Below, piece by piece: positions 55,210 through 63,880 of a stretch of 64,000 nt of DNA. Location of the stretch: assembly GCA_017983675.1 (NCBI GenBank), contig JAGOAZ010000001.1:67868-131867 (forward strand), read 5' to 3'. The position numbers and the translations under genes are program-made. The DNA comes from Fluviicola sp. (GTDB taxonomy: Bacteria > Bacteroidota > Bacteroidia > Flavobacteriales_D > Crocinitomicaceae). The notes under the pieces were generated by a model, which saw only the letters and a list, made by a program, of their open reading frames with translations, had not been told where the DNA came from and made no database searches. Position 1 is the first letter of the stretch; the number at the start of each line of letters is the position of its first letter.

Positions 55210-55791
55210 TTATTTCGTTCGTTTGTTTATTTCATCTCGTAATAAAGAAGCACGTTCGTAATCTTCGTTTTCAATTGCTTCCTGTAAAGCATTTTCCAAT
55301 TCTTCCGTTGAAAGTTGTTGAAATTCTGATAATCCTTGGTGTTCGTCGATAGCATCATTCTCTTCGTCCTCTAGCATCATTTCATCGGATAAAATACCTG
55401 CAGAAGCTAAAATAGATTCAAACGTGTAAATTGGGCAATGAAAGCGAACAGCCAAAGCGATTGCATCAGATGTTCGTGCATCAATTTCAGAAATTAATCC
55501 ATCTTTATTGAAGATTAATTTAGCAAAAAACACACCTTCTTGTAAGTTGTAAATCACAACCTCAGTTAATGCTATTCCAAAAGATGTAGAAAATGATTTG
55601 AATAAATCATGCGTTAACGGACGGTTAGGTGTCATTTTTTCTAACTCAATAGCAATTGCCTGTGCTTCGAAACCTCCTATAATAATGGGTAAACGACGTT
55701 TGCCTCCCAATTCAGAAAGTACAAGGGCATATGCGCCATTTTGAGTTTGACTGTAGGATAGACCTACGATTTCCATTTTTATTTTGTCCAT
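55210..55791 (-). CDS. Bifunctional nuclease family (DUF151) protein with UVR motif
   Basis: A 193-residue protein with a DUF151 domain (about 1-130: YALVLSELGGKRRLPIIIGGFEAQAIAIELE, IDARTSDAIALAVRFHCPIY) and a C-terminal UvrB/UvrC-type motif (LENALQEAIENEDYERASLLRDEINKR). Related proteins have been described as bifunctional nucleases in plants; the bacterial role is not settled. Confidence 0.88.
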   Translation of the reverse strand: MDKIKMEIVGLSYSQTQNGAYALVLSELGGKRRLPIIIGGFEAQAIAIELEKMTPNRPLTHDLFKSFSTSFGIALTEVVIYNLQEGVFFAKLIFNKDGLISEIDARTSDAIALAVRFHCPIYTFESILASAGILSDEMMLEDEENDAIDEHQGLSEFQQLSTEELENALQEAIENEDYERASLLRDEINKRTK

Positions 55792-55819
55792 CCGATCGCT
55801 TTGTTGCGCAAGATTTATA

Positions 55820-55852
55820 TAAAAAACTAGGGAAGTTTCCCTCCCTAGTTGG
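55820..55852 (-). terminator. Terminator of the etfBA operon
   Basis: AACTAGGGA and TCCCTAGTT pair around about nine bases, followed on - by six T. Confidence 0.75.
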
Positions 55853-55876
55853 TAAATTTAGCTAAATAGCTGAATA

Positions 55877-56827
55877 TTAGTGTTGTGTTGCTTTGAATTT
55901 TTTAACTGCTTCTGTCAATTTTGGTAATACATCGAATGCATCGCCAACAACGCCGTAATCTGCTGCTTTAAAAAATGGTGCTTCTGAATCTGTGTTAATC
56001 ACAACGATAACTTTTGAACCGTTTACACCAGCAAGGTGTTGGATTGCGCCTGAAATTCCTGCAGCAATGTATAAGTTTGGTCGAATAGCAACACCTGTTT
56101 GTCCAACATGTTCGTGATGCGGTCTCCAACCAATATCAGCAACTGGACGTGAACAAGCAGTTGCAGCTCCAAGAGCAGCAGCCAAGTCTTCAACCATGTT
56201 CCAGTTTTCTGGACCTTTTAATCCTCTTCCTGCAGATACAACTAATTCAGCTTCTGGTAATGGAATAGCACCTTCTGGTTTTTTTGTTTCAAGTACTTTG
56301 ATTGCACTTGCGCCAACGTTTCCTTCAAAAGTTGAGACAGCACATGCGCTTCCTGTTTTTTCTGGTTGAATCGAGTTCGGTAATAAGGATACAATTTTTG
56401 TGGCTGAATTAACGGCTACATGTCCAATTGCTTTTCCTGAGAAAACATTAACTTTCACAACAAATCCGTTCGATGTATCTGGAATTGCAATAGCTCCAGA
56501 AACCAATCCTGCTTTTAGCTTTACAGATAATCTTGGTGCAACAGCTTTCGCAATAATATCGTGAGAGAATAAAATTAAATCTGCACTTGTTTCTGTTACG
56601 GCATTGCCAATTAATTGAGCAACTTGTTGTGCATCATCTGTAGCTACTGTTCGGTTAACAAGTACTTTTTGCGCACCGTATTCTCCAAGTGAACCTAAGA
56701 CTTCATCCGATGCAGTTCCTGTAGCAATAACAGAAATATTTCCTCCAATTTTGGAAGCATAAGTAACAACTTCAAAAGCACTTTTTGACAATTGAGTTGC
56801 GGTATTGATATATACTAATATGTTCAT
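55877..56827 (-). CDS. etfA: Electron transfer flavoprotein alpha subunit
   Basis: With EtfB it passes electrons from acyl-CoA dehydrogenases to the quinone pool. The 316 residues have the EtfA C-terminal FAD domain: [65 protein letters not shown], and the end [27 protein letters not shown]. It starts 16 bases after etfB. Confidence 0.96.
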   Translation of the reverse strand: MNILVYINTATQLSKSAFEVVTYASKIGGNISVIATGTASDEVLGSLGEYGAQKVLVNRTVATDDAQQVAQLIGNAVTETSADLILFSHDIIAKAVAPRLSVKLKAGLVSGAIAIPDTSNGFVVKVNVFSGKAIGHVAVNSATKIVSLLPNSIQPEKTGSACAVSTFEGNVGASAIKVLETKKPEGAIPLPEAELVVSAGRGLKGPENWNMVEDLAAALGAATACSRPVADIGWRPHHEHVGQTGVAIRPNLYIAAGISGAIQHLAGVNGSKVIVVINTDSEAPFFKAADYGVVGDAFDVLPKLTEAVKKFKATQH

Positions 56828-56842
56828 GACTTTGGAATTGGA

Positions 56843-57583
56843 TTAAATAACTTTTGCTTCGTTGTGTAACAAGGCAACTAATTCGTCCATGTTTGATGGA
56901 TCAATCATTTTAACTGCTGATTTTGCAGCAGGCAAACCATAAGTTACATACGTTGTTAAATCGTCGATTGCTACTGGAGCAATAACATTAAGCGGCTTTG
57001 TACGAGCGGCCATAATTCCACGCATGTTTGGGATGCGTTGTTCCGCCATTCCTTTTGCACAAGAAACAACCAATGGTAAAGCAGCTTCAACAACTTGAAC
57101 CCCACCAACGATTTCTCGTTCCATGTGTGCTACATTGTTTGCAATAGCTAATTTTGTTGCTAACGATACAAATGGTAAATCAAGCGCCTCAGCTAACATA
57201 CCTCCAACTTGCGAACCATTGTAATTAATTGTTTCTTTTCCGGTTAAAACAAGATCGAAACTATTTTCTTTTGCATAATGAGCAATTTGCATTGCTGTAA
57301 AATATGCATCTTTTGGATCAGCATCAATTCGGACAGCATCATCAGCACCAATAGCTAATGCTTTGCGAATAATTGCTTCGTCAGCAACATTTCCAACAGT
57401 AATAATTGTCAAAGATCCACCAAGTGTTTCTTTTAATTCCAAACCACGAACCAAAGCATACCACTCATCATAAGGGTTAACAATGTATTGAACGCCATTT
57501 TCATCAAATTGCTTATTACCATCTGTAAACGCAATTTTAGACGTTGTGTCCGGAGATTTACTAATACAAACTAGAATTTTCAT
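56843..57583 (-). CDS. etfB: Electron transfer flavoprotein beta subunit
   Basis: The AMP-binding partner of EtfA. The 246 residues start MKILVCISKSPDTTSKIAF and contain NPYDEWYALVRGLELKE, ADDAVRIDADPKDAYFTA, DLVLTGKETINYNGSQVGGMLAE and the EtfB signature VEAALPLVVSCAKGMAEQRIPNMRGIMAA. It is the first gene of the etfBA operon. Confidence 0.96.
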   Translation of the reverse strand: MKILVCISKSPDTTSKIAFTDGNKQFDENGVQYIVNPYDEWYALVRGLELKETLGGSLTIITVGNVADEAIIRKALAIGADDAVRIDADPKDAYFTAMQIAHYAKENSFDLVLTGKETINYNGSQVGGMLAEALDLPFVSLATKLAIANNVAHMEREIVGGVQVVEAALPLVVSCAKGMAEQRIPNMRGIMAARTKPLNVIAPVAIDDLTTYVTYGLPAAKSAVKMIDPSNMDELVALLHNEAKVI

Positions 57584-57779
57584 GTTCTATTTTTTTTTCG
57601 ATAAATTGTTCAAAGTGAAGTGGGGCGAACCTGCACTAAACTTTATCGTTATAAATTGTGTTCAATCGTTTGAATTCACCGTGCAAAGGTACTAATTTCA
57701 AAACGCAATTTCCTTGTCTTTTTTTATAAAAAACACACAATAAAGGATAGATTTTCAAAAAATATTGAAAAAAAAATAA

Positions 57780-57800
57780 TAAGTGTCAATTTGACACTTA
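57780..57800. promoter_or_regulatory. Perfect palindrome upstream of pdhB, probable operator
   Basis: Arms TAAGTGTCAA and TTGACACTTA around a single T. A promoter-like TTTG (57790-57793), 19 bases, and TATTTTTA (57813-57820) places the -33 element inside the palindrome. A similar site covers the gap -33 element. Confidence 0.6.
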
Positions 57801-57820
57801 CATTCTATTTGGTATTTTTA
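57790..57820 (+). promoter_or_regulatory. Promoter of pdhB
   Basis: TTTG, exactly 19 bases, then TATTTTTA (consensus TAnnTTTG with the last base changed). A second -7-like TACTTTTG follows at 57822-57829. Either gives a leader of some 25-35 bases before the ATG at 57861. Confidence 0.5.
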
Positions 57821-57860
57821 TTACTTTTGGTGTTCAAAATCGAAATTTAACAAGATTCAG

Positions 57861-58841
57861 ATGAAAACGATTCAATTTAGAGAGGCACTTAGAGAGGCAA
57901 TGTCGGAAGAGATGCGCAGAGATGAAAATGTCTTTTTACTAGGAGAAGAAGTTGCACAATATAACGGAGCATACAAAGTATCGCAAGGTATGTTGGATGA
58001 GTTCGGACCGAAAAGAGTAATCGATACTCCAATTGCTGAGTTAGGATTTACAGGAATTGCTGTTGGAGCTTCTATGAATGGTCTTCGTCCAATTGTGGAA
58101 TTTATGACGTGGAACTTTGCAATTCTTGCTGCTGATCAAATCATTAACTCGGCTGCAAAAATGTTGCAAATGTCTGGTGGTCAATACGGTTGTCCCATCG
58201 TTTTTAGAGGTGGAAATGGTACTGCAGGACAATTAGCAGCGACTCACTCACAAAGTTTTGAAGCGTTTTACGCGCACGTACCTGGTTTGAAAGTAATCAC
58301 TCCTTCTAATCCATACGATGCAAAAGGTTTGTTAAAAGCTGCAATCCGCGATAACGATCCAGTTGTTTTCTTTGAGTCAGAAAAAATGTATGGCGACAAA
58401 GGAGAAGTTCCTGAAGGAGAATACATTATTCCAATTGGAGTAGGTGATGTAAAACGTAAAGGTACAGATGTAACAGTTGTTTCTTTTGGAAAAATCATTA
58501 AAGTGGCTTATGAAGCTGCTGAAATTTTAGAAAAAGAAGGAATTTCAGTTGAAGTGATCGATTTACGTACGATTCGTCCAATTGACTACAATATCATTGT
58601 TGAATCAGTTAAGAAAACAAATCGTTGTGTTGTTTTAGAAGAATCTTGGCCATTGGCTTCTATTTCTTCTGAAATTGCTTACCACATGCAACGTTATGCA
58701 TTTGATTATTTAGATGCTCCAGTTATGCGTGTTACACAAACAGATACGCCATTTGCTTTTTCGCCAACATTGATTGATGCGGCATTACCAAATGTAGAAA
58801 AATTAATTAAAGGAATTAAAGCAACATTGAATCGTAATTGA
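57861..58841 (+). CDS. pdhB: Pyruvate dehydrogenase E1 component, beta subunit
   Basis: The transketolase-like beta chain of the E1 enzyme, which decarboxylates pyruvate with thiamine diphosphate. The 326 residues start MKTIQFREALREAMSEEMRRDENVFLLGEEVAQYNGAYKVSQG (residues 1-43) and contain IAELGFTGIAVGASMNGLRPIVEFM, VFRGGNGTAGQLAATHSQSFEAFYAHVPGLKVI and the C-terminal VLEESWPLASISSEIAY. The alpha and E2 genes are not in the window. The neighbours etfBA run divergently. Confidence 0.93.
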   Translation: MKTIQFREALREAMSEEMRRDENVFLLGEEVAQYNGAYKVSQGMLDEFGPKRVIDTPIAELGFTGIAVGASMNGLRPIVEFMTWNFAILAADQIINSAAKMLQMSGGQYGCPIVFRGGNGTAGQLAATHSQSFEAFYAHVPGLKVITPSNPYDAKGLLKAAIRDNDPVVFFESEKMYGDKGEVPEGEYIIPIGVGDVKRKGTDVTVVSFGKIIKVAYEAAEILEKEGISVEVIDLRTIRPIDYNIIVESVKKTNRCVVLEESWPLASISSEIAYHMQRYAFDYLDAPVMRVTQTDTPFAFSPTLIDAALPNVEKLIKGIKATLNRN

Positions 58842-58863
58842 TTTCAGTGCATTTTATAGGAAA

Positions 58864-58897
58864 CGAAAAAGGACTTCAATTGAAGTCCTTTTTTTTG
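58864..58897. terminator. Bidirectional terminator between pdhB and fabD
   Basis: AAAAAGGACTTCA and TGAAGTCCTTTTT form a perfect stem with T- and A-runs between the convergent genes. Confidence 0.88.
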
Positions 58898-58912
58898 TAT
58901 AATAGTGTTGTA

Positions 58913-59797
58913 TTATGCTAATTCAGCACTTGAACAAGGGAACGCACGATCTACTTTCTTAAATAAACCTTGCAATACTTTTCCTGGTCCAACTTCGATA
59001 ACTTCTGTTGCACCATCTGCAATCATTTGATGCATTGTTTGGGTCCATTTTACAGGAGCAGTTAATTGTTCCATCAAATTCAGTTTGATTTCATTTGGAT
59101 CGGTAACAGCTTTTGCAGTAGTATTTTGATAAATTGGACAAATCGGTGTGTTAAATGCTGTGGCTTCGATAGCAGCGGCTAATTCAGTACGAGCTGGTTC
59201 CATTAATGGAGAATGAAATGCACCTCCAACTGGTAACATTAACGCACGTTTTGCTCCAGCTTCGGTTAATTGAGCACAAGCTTCCTCAACCGCAGGAATG
59301 GCTCCAGAAATCACTAATTGTCCAGGACAGTTGTAATTTGCAGCAACTACCACTCCGTCAATACCAGCGCAGATAGCTTCAACAACAGCATCGTCTAATC
59401 CTAAAATTGCAGCCATTGTTGATGGAACAGCTTCACATGCTGCTTGCATTGCAAGCGCACGTTTGTAAACCAATGTTAAACCGTCTTCAAAAGATAACGT
59501 CTTATTAGCAACCAATGCAGAGATTTCACCCAACGAATGTCCAGCAACCATGTTCGGTTGAAATTCATCACCCAAGCAAATTGCTAATATTGTTGAATGT
59601 AAAAAGATTGCAGGCTGCGTAACTTTCGTTTGTTTCAACGCTTCATCCGTTCCTTCAAACATGATTTTTTGGATGTCAAATCCAAGTATTTCATTTGCTT
59701 TGCTAAACAGTTCTTTTGCAATTGTTGACTTATCATATAGGTCTTTACCCATTCCAGAAAATTGGGCTCCTTGTCCAGGAAAAACGTATGCTTTCAT
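58913..59797 (-). CDS. fabD: Malonyl-CoA:ACP transacylase
   Basis: Transfers malonyl groups from CoA to acyl carrier protein for fatty-acid synthesis. The 294 residues from ATG at 59797 begin MKAYVFPGQGAQFSGMG and carry the nucleophile Ser88 in AGHSLGEISALV, with the second His region GGAFHSPLMEPAR. An upstream in-frame ATG at 59887 overlaps the terminator of the preceding gene and is rejected. Confidence 0.95.
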   Translation of the reverse strand: MKAYVFPGQGAQFSGMGKDLYDKSTIAKELFSKANEILGFDIQKIMFEGTDEALKQTKVTQPAIFLHSTILAICLGDEFQPNMVAGHSLGEISALVANKTLSFEDGLTLVYKRALAMQAACEAVPSTMAAILGLDDAVVEAICAGIDGVVVAANYNCPGQLVISGAIPAVEEACAQLTEAGAKRALMLPVGGAFHSPLMEPARTELAAAIEATAFNTPICPIYQNTTAKAVTDPNEIKLNLMEQLTAPVKWTQTMHQMIADGATEVIEVGPGKVLQGLFKKVDRAFPCSSAELA

Positions 59798-59842
59798 AAA
59801 ATTAGTTTTGAACTGTAAAAGTACAATTTTCTGAGAAATTGG

Positions 59843-59880
59843 CACAAAAAAAAGCGTCCACAAATGTGAACGCTTTTTCA
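59843..59880 (-). terminator. Terminator of the T9SS gene
   Basis: AAAGCGTTCACA and TGTGGACGCTTT on - pair with one T-G change and are followed by eight T. Confidence 0.8.
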
Positions 59881-59897
59881 AAAACAAGAAGTTTTTA

Positions 59898-61706
59898 TTA
59901 TTTTCTAACTACTAATTTTTTAGTAATAGTTGTGTTGTTTGCAACGAAACTTACTGTGTAAACACCAGCAGCCATTTCAGCTGTGTTGATTTCAACAGAG
60001 TTTTTTCCAGCAGCAGCATTAGTCAATGCGTTAGCAGCAACTGTTTTACCAGTTAAGTCTGTAACGATTACATTAACAGCAGCATTGTTTTTTAAGTTGA
60101 ATGACAATGTTGTTACTTCAGTAGCTGGGTTAGGGTACATAACTACGTCAAAAGCAGCAGCGTTCTCATCAATTGATGCATTGTCTTGGAAGTCAATGCG
60201 AACCATTGGAGTTGAAGATGTATAGTACCAAGTTTGGTCTGTCATATCAAAGTAGAATGAAGTTGATCTTTCAGAGTTACCTGCCGTACCAACAACTAAA
60301 TCGTCTGTTGCACCACCATCACCGAATGAACCTACAACAACTAAGTATGGAGTTCCTGCAACTACTGGGAAAGCACTTGACAAAGGAAGGTCAACAACAC
60401 CACCAGTTGTTCCAACTTCTGCAGCTGTTACAACGTGAGAAGCAGAACCTGCAGCGTAAATGAAGTCGCCAGTTGCTGGATCGATATCATAAATTGTAGC
60501 ATAAATTTCAGCTCCAGGATTTGTGTTAGGGTGTAAGAACACATTCAATGAGTAAATGTTTGCGTCAGCAACAATATCAAAAACATTTCCTACTTCAAAA
60601 CCTTCACCTGAATTAAATGAACCTGAAGCAAAAACTCCTTTATCACGTTGGTAAATGTAATTTGTTACATCAAATGATAAGTTTGTGATTTTGTTATTTA
60701 CTGAATCAGCATCCGTTGCTGAAGAAATTGCACGAGCAACAAAATTGTATGTTCCAACAGTTGTTGGAGTGAAATCTATTGTTGCGTTCAATGTGTCTAA
60801 TCCATTTGGTGTTAACGTATCTAAAGCTGAAGAAGCTGAATAAGTTCCGTTATTGATTGTAAATGCGATATCATTTTGAGTTACAGCACCAATGTTTTGG
60901 ATAATTCCACCAAATTGAACTGGAGCAATTTGGTCTACAGGTACTTTGTAGTATGGTAAACGAGCCGCCCAAGGACCTTCAGAACCCCAGTACAATCCAT
61001 TTAATGATAAATCATAATCATCTGTCTGTGTGATTTTCACATCATCAACAGCCCAGAACCAGTCATAAGCTCCAACGTATTTGAATCCAATTTTTACTGA
61101 ATCTTGACCACCAGCAACAGATGAAATGTTCACTTGAACTTGTTGTGGGTTTGGTGAATTTGTACTTGTTGTCATCGTCGCGTTTACTTCGAACTCTGTC
61201 CAAGTAGTACCTCCGTTGTTTGAAACAACTACATACGTATTCTCTACATATCTTCTGTGTGTTTGTTGGAACACCAATGATACATTCGGATTAGCAGTTA
61301 AGTTAATCATACCAGTTGTAACAATTGTCGCGTTTTGCGTAGCATTTGCACCTGCAGCATCTGAATTGATTAATGCATATCCATTAGCTACAGTCGGTAA
61401 AGCCGCTGGATTTAAAGCTGCAACCGGTCCAGCACTAGCATTTGTAGTAATTGTCCAATCACCACCAGCACCTGCATGTGGAGGTGTAGCTGTTGCACCT
61501 GCATTAGAGATTGTCCATTCTGCTGGATTGCTGAAGTCATTCGACCAAAGTGTAATACCTTTTACTTCATTGAAAGTTGCTTTAGCAGGAACCTCAGAGA
61601 TAGCATTAAACTTATTTACAGCATTTCTTGTACTTTGTTTAGCAATTTGAGCACTTGCTGTTCCAGCGAATGCTACTGCTAAAATTCCAATGTAAATTTT
61701 TTTCAT
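59898..61706 (-). CDS. Secreted protein with T9SS type A sorting domain
   Basis: A 602-residue protein: signal peptide (MKKIYIGILAVAFAGTASAQ), a jelly-roll (choice-of-anchor J-like) region about 45-235 with ITLWSNDFSNPAEWTI, VVVSNNGGTTWTEFEV and VGAYDWFWAVDDVKI, an Ig-like or CARDB-like middle, and the T9SS tail (DVVMYPNPATEVTTLSFNL ... GVYTVSFVANNTTITKKLVVRK). It is an exported or surface-attached protein; its ligand is unknown. Codon use and repetitive Ala/Thr runs suggest high expression. Confidence 0.85.
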   Translation of the reverse strand: MKKIYIGILAVAFAGTASAQIAKQSTRNAVNKFNAISEVPAKATFNEVKGITLWSNDFSNPAEWTISNAGATATPPHAGAGGDWTITTNASAGPVAALNPAALPTVANGYALINSDAAGANATQNATIVTTGMINLTANPNVSLVFQQTHRRYVENTYVVVSNNGGTTWTEFEVNATMTTSTNSPNPQQVQVNISSVAGGQDSVKIGFKYVGAYDWFWAVDDVKITQTDDYDLSLNGLYWGSEGPWAARLPYYKVPVDQIAPVQFGGIIQNIGAVTQNDIAFTINNGTYSASSALDTLTPNGLDTLNATIDFTPTTVGTYNFVARAISSATDADSVNNKITNLSFDVTNYIYQRDKGVFASGSFNSGEGFEVGNVFDIVADANIYSLNVFLHPNTNPGAEIYATIYDIDPATGDFIYAAGSASHVVTAAEVGTTGGVVDLPLSSAFPVVAGTPYLVVVGSFGDGGATDDLVVGTAGNSERSTSFYFDMTDQTWYYTSSTPMVRIDFQDNASIDENAAAFDVVMYPNPATEVTTLSFNLKNNAAVNVIVTDLTGKTVAANALTNAAAGKNSVEINTAEMAAGVYTVSFVANNTTITKKLVVRK

Positions 61707-61816
61707 AGCGATTTATAATTTGTCGTAAAAATATAGAATGCTTTTTATATAAAAAAGATTTTTACTAAATAAAAATTACAAACTAAATACATTTGATACT
61801 TAAGTAGTTATTTCAA

Positions 61817-62734
61817 CTATTTCAACAAAAATTGCAATGGAATTTCAAATCGTTTACTCCATGATTTTTCGGAATGATTTTCACCTGGAAAAAAACGAGA
61901 TTGAAAATGCTTTTTAGTTACTTTTCCTTTGTAAATAAATAGTGAATCCACGTGTTTTTGAAAAGGTGCATAAAGAGCATCTAGGGTTTGATCACCGTAA
62001 TCGAAGTAAATTTTGTGTGTTTTGAAAACAGCTAAGTGTTGATCAATATAGGTATAAAACGCAGTTGGAATAGGGTTGTTTTGAGTTGAGAAAACTCCCG
62101 GCCAATGTGTTGAAATGCATACTGCACCTCCGAAAATGTTGGGATACTCGCAAATTGCATAGAGAGAAATCAACCCTCCCATACTTGCGCCTGCAATGAT
62201 GGTGTGTTCTTTGTCGGCTAATGTTGAATAGTGTTTATCGATATATGGTTTTAATTCGGTTACTAGAAATTTTAAATAATTATCCGATTGAACAGTATCG
62301 GCAAACATGCGCGTGTTAGCATCTCGATTCAATTGATACAACGAATCTTGTGTGCTTTTTGACAAAGATTTGAATGGCTTTTCAGGAAAATATTCAGCAT
62401 GTCTTTTTGCATCACCGTTCCAAATTCCTACCACAATCGTATTTTTTATTTTTTTCGAATCGATTAATCGTTGCATCGTTTCATCGACTTGCCACTCTTG
62501 CTTGTTCCACATGATTGTCGAATCAAACAATGCTTTTCCATCGTGCATATATAAAACAGCATACCGTTTAGTGGGATTGTAGTCATTCGGTAACCAAACA
62601 GCAACCGATCTATCCGAAACTAATGTGGAATGAAAACTGGGTATGAAATCAATTTTACCGGCACTGACGGTTGGTTGTTGCGCGAAACAAGTTGAAAAAT
62701 AGACTGAAACGATTAATAAAAGATACGTTTTCAT
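61817..62734 (-). CDS. Secreted alpha/beta-hydrolase, esterase-D-like
   Basis: A 305-residue protein with a signal peptide (TYLLLIVSVYFSTCFAQ) and an esterase-D-like alpha/beta-hydrolase fold (AVWLPNDYNPTKRYAVLYMHDGKALFDS in the N-terminal third). The nucleophile is Ser184 in IIAGASMGGLISLYAI; a Glu/Asp and the final His in FFPGENHSEKSW complete the triad. Likely acts on carbohydrate or siderophore esters, as in related IroE/Fes-type proteins; no specific substrate can be read. Confidence 0.87.
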   Translation of the reverse strand: MKTYLLLIVSVYFSTCFAQQPTVSAGKIDFIPSFHSTLVSDRSVAVWLPNDYNPTKRYAVLYMHDGKALFDSTIMWNKQEWQVDETMQRLIDSKKIKNTIVVGIWNGDAKRHAEYFPEKPFKSLSKSTQDSLYQLNRDANTRMFADTVQSDNYLKFLVTELKPYIDKHYSTLADKEHTIIAGASMGGLISLYAICEYPNIFGGAVCISTHWPGVFSTQNNPIPTAFYTYIDQHLAVFKTHKIYFDYGDQTLDALYAPFQKHVDSLFIYKGKVTKKHFQSRFFPGENHSEKSWSKRFEIPLQFLLK

Positions 62735-62930
62735 AAGATAGAATTTTTGTAAAAATAAGGATTAGCTGTTGAATGGCATTAAGATTTGTTGCTACGATAG
62801 CGCAGTGAGTGTTTGTGAAAGCTAACGACTAAATTGTATACACGGTTAATTACAGGTAAAGCTTCAGTTTGACCGTTTAAGATGTTACCAAAACAATGTG
62901 TTGCTTTTCTTTCAAATAGTCATTCAAATG

Positions 62931-63304
62931 AAAAATCCCAAACACCGAAGTGATCGAGTTGAATCCTACAAGTCAAAGGTGGAATTCCGAAGCGTCGGAA
63001 AATCCGTAATTTTTTCTAATAATATAAAAAGAAAAATCCCGAACACCGAAGTGATCGAGATGAATCCTACAAGTCAAAGGTGGAATTCCGAAGCGTCGGA
63101 AAATTGACAAGTTTCATTTTTTTACAAAAGAAAAAACCCAATTACCGAAGTAATCAGGTTTTAACTTTATACGGAAGGTGGAATTCCGAAGCGTCGGAAA
63201 ATCCGTATTTTTTCAATGTATTTAAAACAAAAAACCCCAACAATTAAGTCAGGGTTTTGTACTCGGAGCGGTTCCGAAGCGTCGGAATTGAACCCGAACG
63301 CTAG
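62931..63304. repeat. Palindrome-rich repeat cluster, left copy
   Basis: Contains four TTCCGAAGCGTCGGAA palindromes (62985-63000, 63086-63101, 63184-63199, 63272-63287). Two modules (62931-63012 and 63031-63114) carry a hairpin built on CAC-CGAA-GTG, one (63131-63207) on ATTAC-CGAA-GTAAT. Read on -, these hairpins have TTCG loops followed by T-runs, i.e. intrinsic-terminator form. A 210-base reading frame here is part of the repeats, not a gene. 62735-62930 shows nothing assignable. Confidence 0.9.
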
Positions 63305-63592
63305 TTATAAATTGTTTTCGATGTCAACCAATATGTCTGGAAAATCAATTATTTTTTGAATAAATACTTTTGATTTCATTCGTTTAATGAATTTCTCTAT
63401 TAAATATGCGTTTTCACTTGATTTACATTGGTACGCTAATTTCAAATCCCAAGGTATTCCTTTCACTGTGTAAGCATCCTCGTATTTGATTGAATTATGT
63501 TCGATTAATCGATTCGCTGGATTATCAGTAGTACCAATATAAAAGCGATTTAACTTTTGAGAATGTAAAATGTAAACGTAATAAAAATCCAT
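63305..63592 (-). CDS. GIY-YIG nuclease family protein, copy 1
   Basis: A 95-residue protein starting MDFYYVYILHSQKLNRFYIG, with GIY-YIG in the form YVYILHS...FYIGTTDNP, then NRLIEHNSIKYEDAYTVKGIPW and LIEKFIKRMKSKVFIQKI. This small single-domain form is common in Flavobacteriia, often in several copies. The catalytic Tyr, Arg/His and Glu positions appear kept. Function is not known for this subfamily; a mobile or repair role is speculative. Confidence 0.85.
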   Translation of the reverse strand: MDFYYVYILHSQKLNRFYIGTTDNPANRLIEHNSIKYEDAYTVKGIPWDLKLAYQCKSSENAYLIEKFIKRMKSKVFIQKIIDFPDILVDIENNL

Positions 63593-63611
63593 TTCGATTT
63601 AAATATATAAA

Positions 63612-63880
63612 GTTAAAACCCAATTACCGAAGTAATCAGGTTTTAACTTTAAACGGAAAGTGGAATTCCGAAGCGTCGGAAAATCCGTAATTTTTTCTAA
63701 TAATATAAAAAGAAAAATCCCGAACACCGAAGTGATCGAGATGAATCCTACATGTCAAAGGTGGAATTCCGAAGCGTCGGAAAATTGACAAGTTTCATAA
63801 AAACAAAAAACCCTGATTTTGACATCAGGGTTTTGTACTCGGAGCGGTTCCGAAGCGTCGGAATTGAACCCGCACGCTAG
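63612..63880. repeat. Palindrome-rich repeat cluster, right copy
   Basis: Three more TTCCGAAGCGTCGGAA palindromes (63666-63681, 63767-63782, 63848-63863) in modules corresponding to those on the left: an ATTAC-CGAA-GTAAT hairpin module, a CAC-CGAA-GTG hairpin module and the segment just downstream of the nuclease gene. Confidence 0.9.

Noticed and set aside
62898..63107. 69-residue frame in the right-end repeats
   Set aside because: It reads through two palindromic modules and is repeated with them; no protein signature.
63229..63304. A functional tRNA gene next to the GIY-YIG gene
   Set aside because: Only a T-arm/acceptor-like fragment is present. The T-stem does not pair fully and there is no D-arm or anticodon arm.
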